Assembly: GCA_026415995.1 (NCBI GenBank)
Contig: JAOAGB010000109.1
Span: 1-19,029 of the forward strand
DNA: 19,029 nt
Origin: Thermodesulfovibrio sp.
GTDB taxonomy: Bacteria; Nitrospirota; Thermodesulfovibrionia; Thermodesulfovibrionales; Thermodesulfovibrionaceae
Direction of reading: 5' to 3'
Below are positions 1 through 7,341 of the stretch, piece after piece. Below the pieces are notes generated by a model. That model was not told the DNA's origin. It saw only the letters and a list, made by a program, of their open reading frames with translations, and made no database searches. Both the position numbers and the translations under genes were made by a program. Position 1 is the stretch's first letter; the number at the start of each line of letters is the position of its first letter.

Positions 1-1
1 T

Positions 2-448
2 AAAGTTGAGATGATTGAACAACTTGTGAGATTAATGAACAAAGGAAAAAATTATATTGGAACACTTGTTAAACAAATTGAAGATGAAAAAGATTTTCAA
101 AATCCCCATATAGTAAAGGTAGTATTTAATGAAAAGGGATACGCCCTCTATTTTTCAAGGTCTCCTATACCTTTTAATAGAGAAAAATTTATAACAGGGC
201 TATCTCAAAATCATTTTATGTATAAACACATTGGAATTTACGGCTACACAGTTAAGATTCTCAAAAAATTTGTTAATCTTCCTCAGTCAGCATTGGAAAA
301 AATTGAATCCTTAGAACAGTTAAGAGCCTTAGAGAATGGTATAAAAATTAAAGTAAGTATTACTGAATATGATTCCTTTGGAATAGATACTCCCGATGAC
401 CTTAAAACTGCAGAAGAACTTTTCCCTATCTTTTCAAAGCCACAATAA
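2..448 (+). CDS. kdsB: 3-deoxy-manno-octulosonate cytidylyltransferase (CMP-Kdo synthetase), 5'-truncated by window edge
   Basis: KdsB activates Kdo with CTP to give CMP-Kdo and pyrophosphate, in the cytoplasm, for lipopolysaccharide inner-core synthesis. The reading frame is open from base 2, so the internal ATG at 11 is not the true start. About 149 C-terminal residues of a protein usually near 245 aa are present. Family signatures seen are the NPHIVKVV segment, the GYALYFSRSPIPF substrate-binding stretch, HIGIYGY, the LEQLRALENG helix and the closing EYDSFGIDTPDDL acidic motif. The stop codon lies inside the 3' end of the convergent gene at 426-1517, a 23-bp tail-to-tail overlap. Identity is firm from these motifs. 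Its presence indicates a Gram-negative envelope. Confidence 0.93.
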   Translation, partial: KVEMIEQLVRLMNKGKNYIGTLVKQIEDEKDFQNPHIVKVVFNEKGYALYFSRSPIPFNREKFITGLSQNHFMYKHIGIYGYTVKILKKFVNLPQSALEKIESLEQLRALENGIKIKVSITEYDSFGIDTPDDLKTAEELFPIFSKPQ

Positions 449-1517
449 ATCCGGGCTTAACATTATATTCTGCCTTTACAATACCAATTGAATTTTCATC
501 TGTTGACTTTTGGACAATAACATTTCCTATAGGTATTCCCTTTTCTGTATAGATATTTAAAACATCTCCTGGCTTAATATTGTTTTTTTTGCCTAAACCA
601 AAGGCTATTTCTGTTACAAAATCTGATCTTCTAACAAAGAAAACTTCAGCTTGTCCATTTTGTAGCATAAGAAACTCGATTTTATTTGAAAGCTTTAACA
701 TAAAAATAACTACCATAACTATTAATAAAATAGAGGTTCCAAAAACTATCCATGGTGAAATTCCTGTAGCTTTTGTAATTAATGACATGGAGCTCCTATT
801 TAGACTTGTAATATTTTCATGAACTCTAACAATAAATACAAAAGGTTTTTTAGACTCATTTTCCTTTATATTAATTGTTAATTTGTACTCCCCTGGCTTT
901 ATATTAGGATCAACTTTTAATACACCTCTCCATTCTGTTCCTCCAACCCAAAAGCCTGAGTAAATTGAGTCAAATTGAAGCTTTATCATATCTGAGGTGG
1001 AAATATATGAAAGCTCTCCTACATCGTTTACTTTCTTTTCTAAAGGAGCATTAACATTAATAGATTGCCCAGGTAAAATATTTACTAAATTCATGGGATG
1101 TAAAAGTCTATTAACACATCCATCAATAAAAGAAATAGCCATAATTATAATGAATAATAATCCCAATTTTCCTAAAAAAGCTCTTTTGCGGATTATACCT
1201 TTAATATTTGCTGGTTTGTTTAATATTTGAGAATCTTTGAATAATTCCTCTTTTTCATTAAGTTGAGCATATAATGCTTTTTGTTCCTCTGACTCTTTAG
1301 TAATTACTTGTGAAGAGTCCTCAACCTGTCTTCTAACAAGCTTTTTAAGTATTATTCTGCCAATTATAAATGTTGGAATTATTAAAAGTATAAAATACTG
1401 AACAAAAATTAAAGTTACATTTTCAGGATCCTTGCTCGCTTCATATAGGCTAAAGATTAATTCTGCGAGGATTATAAGATTAAAGATAACAAGAAGAATA
1501 ATATTTCTACGATTCAC
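426..1517 (-). CDS. Unrecognised four-TM membrane protein with periplasmic beta-rich domain and C-terminal FlgT-C-like barrel
   Basis: Function not recognised. Hydrophobic segments lie near residues 6-24, 36-57, 116-132 and 255-275. A charged segment (58-115) follows the second one. The positive-inside pattern puts residues 133-254 outside the cytoplasm and the C-terminus inside. The periplasmic part (GVLKVDP, KPGEYKLTI, FVFIVRVHE) reads like a beta-sandwich. The last ~60 residues (IKPGDVLNIYTEKGIPIGNV, then VKPGFIVALKR) have the G-x-x-x-G-D spacing of small barrel domains like the FlgT C-terminus; this is a resemblance only. Translation begins at GTG with GGAGG 12 bases upstream. It is the last gene of the minus-strand block, separated from the previous gene by a hairpin, and its stop overlaps kdsB. 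Certain as a gene; role unknown. Confidence 0.8.
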   Translation of the reverse strand: MNRRNIILLVIFNLIILAELIFSLYEASKDPENVTLIFVQYFILLIIPTFIIGRIILKKLVRRQVEDSSQVITKESEEQKALYAQLNEKEELFKDSQILNKPANIKGIIRKRAFLGKLGLLFIIIMAISFIDGCVNRLLHPMNLVNILPGQSINVNAPLEKKVNDVGELSYISTSDMIKLQFDSIYSGFWVGGTEWRGVLKVDPNIKPGEYKLTINIKENESKKPFVFIVRVHENITSLNRSSMSLITKATGISPWIVFGTSILLIVMVVIFMLKLSNKIEFLMLQNGQAEVFFVRRSDFVTEIAFGLGKKNNIKPGDVLNIYTEKGIPIGNVIVQKSTDENSIGIVKAEYNVKPGFIVALKR

Positions 1518-1550
1518 TATTAAAGGTTTCCTCCGCTAATATTAAGATAA

Positions 1551-1574
1551 GCCCCCATCAACTTTGATGGGGGC
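1551..1574 (-). terminator. GC-rich hairpin downstream of the DUF4881-like gene
   Basis: A perfect 10-bp stem (GCCCCCATCA / TGATGGGGGC) with an ACTT loop starts about 10 bp after the stop codon of the minus-strand gene at 1584-2216. On the minus strand it is followed only by a weak T-rich tract (TTATCTTAATATT), so termination may be partial. That suits its position: the next minus-strand gene starts only 34 bp further on, with no room for an obvious separate promoter, so it probably relies on read-through. Confidence 0.65.
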
Positions 1575-1583
1575 ATTAAAAGT

Positions 1584-2216
1584 CTATTTTTTGTATATAT
1601 CAGTCTTAGATATATTCATGAATTTGTGAGCCTTACCGGGTTCTCTATAGTAAATACGGACTTCATCACCTGCAATCCATGTCTCAGGTGGACGATTAAT
1701 GTGTTCCTCTGGAACTTTAAAAGTAGCAAGAAGTTGTTGTCTGGAAGAGTAAACGGTTACAGTCTTTTTCTCTTTGTCAATAATTGGGAATTTTTTGCCT
1801 GCTACCAGAGGATTTTCTTTCTTTATACCAGTTTTCTTTTCTACTACTTCAATTGGAATATTTAAGAAGTTCTGGGTTGCGTCATCAAATATAACAATTA
1901 GATTTTTTTCAAGGTCAAGCTTCATTCTCTTTCCTACTGTAGGTTCAGGTCCCATATGGTCAGGGTCATCAGGAACTTTATATACATGTGGTGGTAAAGT
2001 GTTATAATCAGGATTTCTAAAATCCTGTCTTGAATCTGCTATTAATGTTACCAATCCTTTTTGTTTATCATAGGCAATTACTCTACCCTGGTCTACCTTT
2101 CCAAATTCTTTCGGATGCAAAGCTAATAAAGCTACTATAGCTCCAATAAAGGTTAATACAAAGTAAATATAAAGAACCTTCTCTATACCTGTTGCGTGTT
2201 TCCATGAAATAGCCAT
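1584..2216 (-). CDS. Membrane-anchored DUF4881-like protein of sulfate reducers
   Basis: The 210-aa protein has one N-terminal hydrophobic segment (about residues 13-34), then a soluble domain that is probably periplasmic. The soluble part contains short repeated beta motifs: VDQGRVIAYDKQKGLVTL, GKRMKLDLEKNLIVIFDDA, IDKEKKTVTVYSSRQQLLATF and GDEVRIYY. From memory these match DUF4881, described in Desulfovibrio-type sulfate reducers, where members are often lipoproteins. Here the anchor is an uncleaved TM segment with no lipobox cysteine. The RBS TAAGGAGG precedes the ATG at 2216. It lies 18 bp downstream of the TauE/SafE gene and is almost certainly cotranscribed with it, suggesting an accessory to the transporter. 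No catalytic motif is visible. The family assignment is recalled, not searched. Confidence 0.75.
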   Translation of the reverse strand: MAISWKHATGIEKVLYIYFVLTFIGAIVALLALHPKEFGKVDQGRVIAYDKQKGLVTLIADSRQDFRNPDYNTLPPHVYKVPDDPDHMGPEPTVGKRMKLDLEKNLIVIFDDATQNFLNIPIEVVEKKTGIKKENPLVAGKKFPIIDKEKKTVTVYSSRQQLLATFKVPEEHINRPPETWIAGDEVRIYYREPGKAHKFMNISKTDIYKK

Positions 2217-2234
2217 ATACTCCCTCCTTATTAA

Positions 2235-3287
2235 TTATGCTTGACCCATTTTCTTCATCTTAACTTCTTGTCTCATTCCAATAACTGCCTTAACCACAAT
2301 TATCACCATCAAAATTGATAGACCACCAAGAATTGTAACCGTAGAAACATCATCTAACCATTTTAAATCATACATTCTTGCAATAAGTTTTTGTCCAATT
2401 GATAAAGCAGCAATACAGACAGCAGAACCAAATAGCACTCTTATTATAATTCCTTTAAAGTATTTTGTTGCAACAGCTCCAAACTGTGCACCTATACCAG
2501 CTCCAATAAGCATTACAAAGACAGCTAAGAGTTCTGTTCTACCTTTCCATGTGTAAGTAAAGGTACCATAAAGACCTGATATCATAACTTCAAAAAGGTC
2601 TGTTCCAACAGCAACATGTGTAGGACAGCCAACAAGGTATATTAAGGCAGGCATTCTTATTAATCCACCACCAATTCCAAGCAGACCTGCGATAACTCCT
2701 GTGGCAAAACCTACAATCATTGGTAACCATATGGATACTCTGATCTGAGCTTCCTTAAAGTTCATAACTGGAGGAATTTTAATCTTATGAAGAGTTTTAT
2801 ACCATGTAACACCACTTGCTAATTTGTCTAACTGCTCACCCTTTTCCTTAGCCAGTTTTTCTTTTTTCTTCAATTTTGCATAGTCAAGTAATACGGTGGC
2901 AAAAATAAAGGCAAGAAGAATTAAATATATAATACGAAGATATAGATCAACTTTACCTATTCTTTCAAGAAACATGACTATCTGAGCACCGACTTCAAAT
3001 CCTATCATTGTTCCAAGCATCATGGCAATTCCAAGAGGATAGTCAACATTTCCAAATTTAGCATGTCGTATTGTAGAGACAATAGATTTTCCCGCCATAT
3101 GGGCAATATCAGTTCCAATTGCAAAAGCCATTGGAAACCCTAATATATTAAGTCCTGGAGTTATCATCCAAGCTCCACCCATTCCGTAAAAGCCACCTAA
3201 AATTCCAACTCCTAAGCCTAATATGACTAATCCAGGCCAGAAAAGATCAACTCCTGAAATTGGCATATGCAAATATAACCATTCCAT
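2235..3287 (-). CDS. TauE/SafE family sulfite/organosulfonate exporter-type permease
   Basis: An inner-membrane permease of 350 aa in the usual TauE/SafE two-repeat design. The glycine-rich repeat motif occurs at residues 24-44 (LGLGVGILGGFYGMGG) and 193-213 (GFATGVIAGLLGIGGG), each followed by a GTD motif (IGTD at 57-60, VGTD at 227-230). A charged, lysine-rich cytoplasmic linker (about 137-182) separates the halves. The family moves sulfur-containing anions such as sulfite, sulfoacetate or related sulfonates; substrate cannot be read from sequence. In a sulfate reducer, transport of sulfite, thiosulfate or sulfate is plausible. A strong RBS (GGAGGG) precedes the ATG at 3287. The 97-aa small membrane protein lies 30 bp upstream and the DUF4881-like gene 18 bp downstream, indicating one operon. 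Confidence 0.9.
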   Translation of the reverse strand: MEWLYLHMPISGVDLFWPGLVILGLGVGILGGFYGMGGAWMITPGLNILGFPMAFAIGTDIAHMAGKSIVSTIRHAKFGNVDYPLGIAMMLGTMIGFEVGAQIVMFLERIGKVDLYLRIIYLILLAFIFATVLLDYAKLKKKEKLAKEKGEQLDKLASGVTWYKTLHKIKIPPVMNFKEAQIRVSIWLPMIVGFATGVIAGLLGIGGGLIRMPALIYLVGCPTHVAVGTDLFEVMISGLYGTFTYTWKGRTELLAVFVMLIGAGIGAQFGAVATKYFKGIIIRVLFGSAVCIAALSIGQKLIARMYDLKWLDDVSTVTILGGLSILMVIIVVKAVIGMRQEVKMKKMGQA

Positions 3288-3317
3288 ATATTACCCTCCT
3301 TTTAGTTTTTTTAAGAA

Positions 3318-3611
3318 TTAGTGTTCAGCAAGTTCTCTCTTTGTAAGATCAATTCCAGTTAAACTTAACAAATAGTCAGCAACAAATCCAATTAAAATTC
3401 CAGCGACAGGTGTAACACAACCAGTGAGAATCGTGAAAAGTAACATGTTGTCATTATAAAGATTTGCCCACCACAAGCTTAATCCTGAAAGACCTTTTGT
3501 ATAAGCCACAACAACAAGAGGTGGAGCTTTCTGACCTGCTGCTAATGCAATATTAGGAAGCATGGATACTAAACCAATTACTGAGAAAATAATGGCAAAC
3601 AATTTTTTCAT
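3318..3611 (-). CDS. Small exported membrane protein next to TauE/SafE, unknown function
   Basis: A 97-aa protein with an N-terminal signal peptide (KK, a hydrophobic core to about residue 20, then ALA-A consistent with cleavage after residue 24). A second hydrophobic segment spans about residues 56-84 (LLFTILTGCVTPVAGILIGFVADYLL), followed by a short hydrophilic tail. The mature protein would have a roughly 30-residue periplasmic part rich in aromatic residues (LSLWWANLY) and one TM helix. I do not recognise a named family. Its location 30 bp upstream of the permease, with its own GGAGGG ribosome-binding site, suggests a small subunit or assembly partner of that transporter. This is inference from context only. 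Confidence 0.75.
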   Translation of the reverse strand: MKKLFAIIFSVIGLVSMLPNIALAAGQKAPPLVVVAYTKGLSGLSLWWANLYNDNMLLFTILTGCVTPVAGILIGFVADYLLSLTGIDLTKRELAEH

Positions 3612-3631
3612 ACCTTCACCCTCCTTTTATT

Positions 3632-4045
3632 TTATTTAACAATTAAAACACTACATGGTGTAAGAGATACAATTTTTGTAGCAGTACTTCCTATGCCTGT
3701 GCCTGGGAATTCACCTGTGCCTCTATGACCCATTATTATTAAATCAAACTTTTCCTCCTTTGCTTTTCTGATTACATTGTCAGCTGGAAAAACACCTCTT
3801 TCAAGAACGGTTTTAACAGAAATACCTTTTTTGTCAAAAACTTCTTTGGCTTTGTTGATAGCTTTTTGCGCTTCAGCATCCAATTTTTCTCTAATATCAC
3901 CAGGATATTCAATATCTGCCAACCCTGCATAAATAGCAACCGACATAATAGTGACTTCTGCCTTTTCCTTTTCTGCCATTTCAGCTGCTTTGTTTACAGC
4001 CTTCATAGCATACTCTGAACCATCCGTAGGTACTAATATTTTCAT
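3632..4045 (-). CDS. Universal stress protein, UspA family, ATP-binding type
   Basis: A 137-aa single-domain Usp protein of normal length. It begins with the beta strand and D8 of MKILVPTDGSEYA. It ends with the nucleotide-binding signature G-2x-G-9x-G-S (G106, G109, G119, S120), followed by SLTPCSVLIVK, so it belongs to the ATP-binding class. It is cytoplasmic and probably regulatory rather than enzymatic. It is the first gene of the minus-strand block; a strong TTAAGGAGGG precedes its ATG, and the small membrane protein begins 20 bp after its stop. Usp proteins beside transporters often sense energy status or gate the transporter; here that is inference. A promoter candidate lies at 4126-4155. 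Confidence 0.92.
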   Translation of the reverse strand: MKILVPTDGSEYAMKAVNKAAEMAEKEKAEVTIMSVAIYAGLADIEYPGDIREKLDAEAQKAINKAKEVFDKKGISVKTVLERGVFPADNVIRKAKEEKFDLIIMGHRGTGEFPGTGIGSTATKIVSLTPCSVLIVK

Positions 4046-4125
4046 ACCACCCTCCTTAAGAAATTTTTAAACTTCCTTAGCAAATAAATTATTTCTTCTC
4101 CCTCACCTCCCTTCAGTTGTGAAGA

Positions 4126-4155
4126 ATTATAAATAATAAAAGAAATAAATTGCAA
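4126..4155 (-). promoter_or_regulatory. Candidate promoter for the usp-tauE block
   Basis: On the minus strand, TTGCAA (4150-4155) and a perfect TATAAT (4126-4131) are separated by 18 bp. This would start transcription near 4119, giving a leader of about 75 nt before the usp ATG. The background is very AT-rich, so chance matches are likely; position and spacing are the support. Confidence 0.45.
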
Positions 4156-4300
4156 TCCTGTAAAGCCGTATAATTATATTGCAATATCCATGCCTGGATG
4201 AAAATATTGGTAATCTCTTATATAAAAAGAGCAACTGAACTAAATTGTTTCATAATGATGCATTGTATAAAAGTAAATTTCTCTTTGATTTTAAAATGGT

Positions 4301-4309
4301 TGCTATAAT
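4301..4309 (+). promoter_or_regulatory. Candidate extended -10 promoter for pyrG
   Basis: TGCTATAAT is a perfect extended -10 (TG, one base, TATAAT), which can function without a good -35; none is obvious here. It would give a leader of roughly 130 nt. Alternatives nearer the start codon are TATCAT at 4427-4432 and TAAAAT at 4435-4440, the latter implying an almost leaderless transcript. The sequence alone does not decide between them. Confidence 0.4.
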
Positions 4310-4369
4310 AAACAATTTCTATAGACTTAATCCAAATAAACTGCAATAAAATGTTGCATATTTGTAAAA

Positions 4370-4400
4370 TATTACATTAAAAAATTTTTTATTACATTAA
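4370..4400. repeat. Tandem 11-bp direct repeat upstream of pyrG
   Basis: TATTACATTAA occurs at 4370-4380 and again at 4390-4400, exactly 20 bp apart (about two helical turns, same face of the DNA). It sits 50-80 bp before the pyrG start codon. It could be an operator, or a chance repeat in very AT-rich DNA. Confidence 0.4.
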
Positions 4401-4449
4401 TATTAAGCTATAGCAATTTAAAACAATATCATGTTAAAATTAACGTAAA

Positions 4450-6093
4450 ATGCCTAAATATATATTTATAACTGGTGGAGTTGTTTCTGCTCTTGGCAAA
4501 GGTATTGCAGCATCGGCAATTGGAGCTTTGCTTGAGGCCAAGGGATTTAAGATTACCATTCAAAAACTTGATCCCTACATAAATGTTGATCCAGGCACTT
4601 TAAGTCCCTTTGAACATGGAGAAGTTTATGTAACCGATGATGGATGTGAAACAGATTTAGACCTTGGCCATTATGAAAGGTTTACTCATTTAACTACTTC
4701 TCATGTCAATAATTATACGTCTGGGAAAATATATTTTAATGTAATCTCTAAGGAAAGAAGAGGCGACTATCTTGGACATACTGTTCAAGTAGTGCCTCAT
4801 GTTACTGACGAAATAAAAGAGGCAATTAAGTCTGCAGCAATAGACAACAAATATGATATTGTAATTGTGGAAGTTGGTGGTACGGTTGGAGACATTGAAG
4901 GACTTCCATTTCTTGAGGGAATAAGGCAATTTAGATATGATGTGGGAAGAGAAAATGTTTTATATATTCATTTAACGCTTGTTCCATATGTAAAGAGTGC
5001 TGGAGAACTTAAAACAAAACCAACTCAGCATAGTGTAAATAGTCTAAGGGCAATAGGAATCCAGCCTGATATTTTGATATGTAGGGCAGATAGACCCCTT
5101 CCAGATGGACTTAAGAAAAAAATAGCCTTACATTGCAACCTTGATTTTGATTCTGTTATATCAGCTCACGATGTGGAGACTGTTTACGAGGTTCCACTTA
5201 ATTTCAAAAATGAAGGACTTGATCTTCTTATAGAAAAGAAACTTTCTTTGCCTCATAGAGTAGAGGATTTAACACTTTGGGAAGAAGTTGTTAATAAAAT
5301 TAAAAATCCAGAAACTGATGTTAATATAGCAGTTGTAGGTAAATATGTGGGATTAAGGGATTCATATAAAAGTCTTACAGAAGCTTTATTGCATGGTGGA
5401 ATAGCTAACAATGCAAGAGTAAATATTATATGGGTAAATTCAGAGGAGATAGAAAAGGATGGAGCAAAACCATATCTGAGTGATGCTCATGGTATTTTGA
5501 TTCCTGGAGGATTTGGCACTCGCGGAATTGAAGGCAAAATTGAAGCAATTAGATATGCACGAGAAAATAAAATCCCATTCTTTGGAATATGTTTGGGAAT
5601 GCAGTGCGCTGTTATAGAGGCAAGTAGAAATCTTGCAAAGCTTAATGCTAACTCAACAGAATTCGATCCTGATACAGAGAATCCTGTTATTTATCTAATG
5701 GAAAGATGGTTTAATCCAAGAACAGGAAAATATGAAATTCGTTCAATAGAGTCTCAAAAGGGTGGAACAATGAGACTTGGAGCATATCCATGCACCATTA
5801 AGGAAGGAACAAAAGCCTTTGATGCTTATAGAACAAAAGAGATTTCTGAACGGCACAGACATAGATATGAATTTAACAACAAATATATTCCTATTCTTGA
5901 AGAAAACGGAGTTGTTTTTAGTGGTACATCTCCTGATGGTCAACTTGTAGAGATTATTGAACTAAAGGAACATCCATGGTTTTTAGGATGTCAGTTTCAT
6001 CCAGAATTTAAATCAAAACCTTTTAAACCACATCCTCTATTTAAGGCATTTATCAGAGCCTCTCTGCAAGAAAAGAGATTGCTTTTTAAATAA
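4450..6093 (+). CDS. pyrG: CTP synthase (glutamine-hydrolysing)
   Basis: Converts UTP, ATP and glutamine to CTP in the cytoplasm, the last step of pyrimidine nucleotide synthesis. The 547 aa match the family's usual length of about 540. The N-terminal synthetase domain starts with [17 protein letters not shown] (P-loop) and continues with [21 protein letters not shown] and [14 protein letters not shown]. The glutamine amidotransferase domain has GGFGTRG, the nucleophile C381 in GICLGMQ, and H517/E519 in FHPEF. The start is fixed because family members begin a few residues before KYIF. There is no evident Shine-Dalgarno ahead of this ATG (AATTAACGTAAA), unlike most genes here. It supplies CTP to KdsB, whose gene lies 4 kb upstream across a minus-strand block. 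It ends just before a bidirectional terminator. Confidence 0.97.
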   Translation: MPKYIFITGGVVSALGKGIAASAIGALLEAKGFKITIQKLDPYINVDPGTLSPFEHGEVYVTDDGCETDLDLGHYERFTHLTTSHVNNYTSGKIYFNVISKERRGDYLGHTVQVVPHVTDEIKEAIKSAAIDNKYDIVIVEVGGTVGDIEGLPFLEGIRQFRYDVGRENVLYIHLTLVPYVKSAGELKTKPTQHSVNSLRAIGIQPDILICRADRPLPDGLKKKIALHCNLDFDSVISAHDVETVYEVPLNFKNEGLDLLIEKKLSLPHRVEDLTLWEEVVNKIKNPETDVNIAVVGKYVGLRDSYKSLTEALLHGGIANNARVNIIWVNSEEIEKDGAKPYLSDAHGILIPGGFGTRGIEGKIEAIRYARENKIPFFGICLGMQCAVIEASRNLAKLNANSTEFDPDTENPVIYLMERWFNPRTGKYEIRSIESQKGGTMRLGAYPCTIKEGTKAFDAYRTKEISERHRHRYEFNNKYIPILEENGVVFSGTSPDGQLVEIIELKEHPWFLGCQFHPEFKSKPFKPHPLFKAFIRASLQEKRLLFK

Positions 6094-6094
6094 A

Positions 6095-6121
6095 AAAGGG
6101 TGTCTTTAAAAGACACCCTTT
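6095..6121. terminator. Bidirectional rho-independent terminator between pyrG and dsrP
   Basis: An 11-bp stem AAAGGGTGTCT / AGACACCCTTT with a TTAAA loop lies between the convergent stops of pyrG (6093) and dsrP (6143). On the minus strand it runs directly into six T residues, so it is a strong terminator for the dsr operon. On the plus strand the T tract is only three bases, so termination of pyrG may be weaker. Confidence 0.85.
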
Positions 6122-6142
6122 CAATGCTTTCAAAATTTTTAA

Positions 6143-7330
6143 TTAGGCTTTTATCTGTTTTTCTCCATATTTATCAAAGATAGCCTTTTCTTTGACAGAA
6201 GATGCAATTTTATAGAGTATAGTAAGAACAAAGAAACCGAATGACCAAACTCCTATAGTTATTATCGTTTCTGGTAAGGTAGGCCAATATTCGAAAACCC
6301 TATCGAATGCATTTGGAATAAAACCACCCACAACAAGTGTGATACCTTTTTCAAGCCACATGCAGAGAAAAGTACTTGCAGCTCCTATGGCAAGGGTAAC
6401 TTCCCACTTTCTTAATGGAGGGGTAACTAAAATAAGGACACCTATCGCTGCAAGAAGCACACAAATACTCATTACAGGTACAAGTTTAGAATATCCCTCT
6501 AATCCTTTGAATAGATAGATAATTGAATACTGATGGCTTGTTATTCCACTGTAGAAGGCAGTGAAGACTTCAAATAGATAAAAGGCAATTGTGACTAATA
6601 GGAAATAGGCTGCTGTTTTTGCAAGGGTCTGAATGGCTTCTTTCCCCGGATCAAAATTGGTAAACTTTCTAATAAGCATGCATAGAATTACTAAAAGAGA
6701 AGGACCTGATGCAAAGGCTGAGGATAAAAATTTTGCTGCCATAATAGCAGTCATCCAATAATCTCTACCTGGTAAGCCTTGGTACAAGAAAGCTGTGACA
6801 ATGTGGATTGAAGGCGCCCAGCAGATGGCAATATAAAGAAATGGTTTAATCCATCTTGGAGGGGGTGCTCCCTTTTTCTCAGACATGAGAATGACCCATC
6901 CACAGAGAATGTTCAGAATCAGATAGCCACTTAAGACAATCATATCATAAAACATAACAGAGTTAGGTGTTGGATGCAAAAGAACATTAAGCACTCTCAT
7001 TGGTTGTCCGAGGTCAACAAAGATAAAAAGCATGCACATTAAAATAGCAGGTATTGCAAGAAATTCACCAATAATAGCAATTCTTCCATATTTTTTATAA
7101 TTATGAAGATAATATGGCAATACAATCGTTACTGCAGAAGCTGCGACTCCGACAAGAAAGGTAAATTGACCAATATATAAACCCCAGGATACGTCTCTGC
7201 TCATCCCGGTAATTCCTAATCCGATTTGAAACTGATATAAGTAAGTGATAACACCAGCGCCAATTAGTATTGCTAAAAAGAATAACCAGCCCCAGTATCT
7301 TGGACTTCCTTTTAACGCAAGTTCAAGCAT
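6143..7330 (-). CDS. dsrP: DsrP, NrfD-family quinone-interacting membrane subunit of the DsrMKJOP complex
   Basis: A 395-aa integral membrane protein with about ten hydrophobic helices, of the NrfD/PsrC type. This subunit exchanges electrons with the quinone pool and passes them to or from the periplasmic iron-sulfur protein DsrO. The N-terminal half carries conserved DsrP-like stretches: GITGMSRDVSWGLYIGQFTF, the FVDLGQPMRVLNVLLHP loop and SVMFYDMIVLSGYL. No heme-ligand pattern is expected in this family. It starts at ATG 7330 after AGGAGG, 11 bp after the dsrO stop, and is the final gene of the operon before a strong terminator. Identity rests on the family features plus the exact M-K-J-O-P order. 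Confidence 0.95.
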   Translation of the reverse strand: MLELALKGSPRYWGWLFFLAILIGAGVITYLYQFQIGLGITGMSRDVSWGLYIGQFTFLVGVAASAVTIVLPYYLHNYKKYGRIAIIGEFLAIPAILMCMLFIFVDLGQPMRVLNVLLHPTPNSVMFYDMIVLSGYLILNILCGWVILMSEKKGAPPPRWIKPFLYIAICWAPSIHIVTAFLYQGLPGRDYWMTAIMAAKFLSSAFASGPSLLVILCMLIRKFTNFDPGKEAIQTLAKTAAYFLLVTIAFYLFEVFTAFYSGITSHQYSIIYLFKGLEGYSKLVPVMSICVLLAAIGVLILVTPPLRKWEVTLAIGAASTFLCMWLEKGITLVVGGFIPNAFDRVFEYWPTLPETIITIGVWSFGFFVLTILYKIASSVKEKAIFDKYGEKQIKA

Positions 7331-7341
7331 TTTTCATCCTC

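Larger units (their letters stand above)
4046..4449. other. 404-bp divergent intergenic region between usp and pyrG
   Basis: No convincing coding frame or RNA gene was found on either strand. It holds the usp-side promoter candidate, the pyrG-side extended -10 candidate, and a tandem 11-bp repeat near pyrG. The left end includes a small CTTC-AGTTGT-GAAG hairpin (4111-4124), too weak to call. The remainder is AT-rich without clear secondary structure; no riboswitch class was recognised. Confidence 0.6.

Noticed and set aside
580..1230. Plus-strand open frames opposite the four-TM protein gene
   Set aside because: They are antisense shadows with no RBS; the minus-strand frame has coherent membrane topology and a good RBS.
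4046..4090. A 13-codon TTG-initiated frame on the minus strand overlapping the usp ATG, resembling a leader peptide
   Set aside because: It has no convincing ribosome-binding site at the needed spacing and its composition is that of ordinary AT-rich DNA.
4111..4124. A small CTTC-AGTTGT-GAAG hairpin in the usp leader
   Set aside because: A four-base-pair stem is expected by chance, and nothing nearby suggests a riboswitch or attenuator.
4256..4309. A 17-codon ATG frame on the plus strand upstream of pyrG
   Set aside because: No Shine-Dalgarno, and it runs into the TATAAT promoter candidate; it is compatible with chance.
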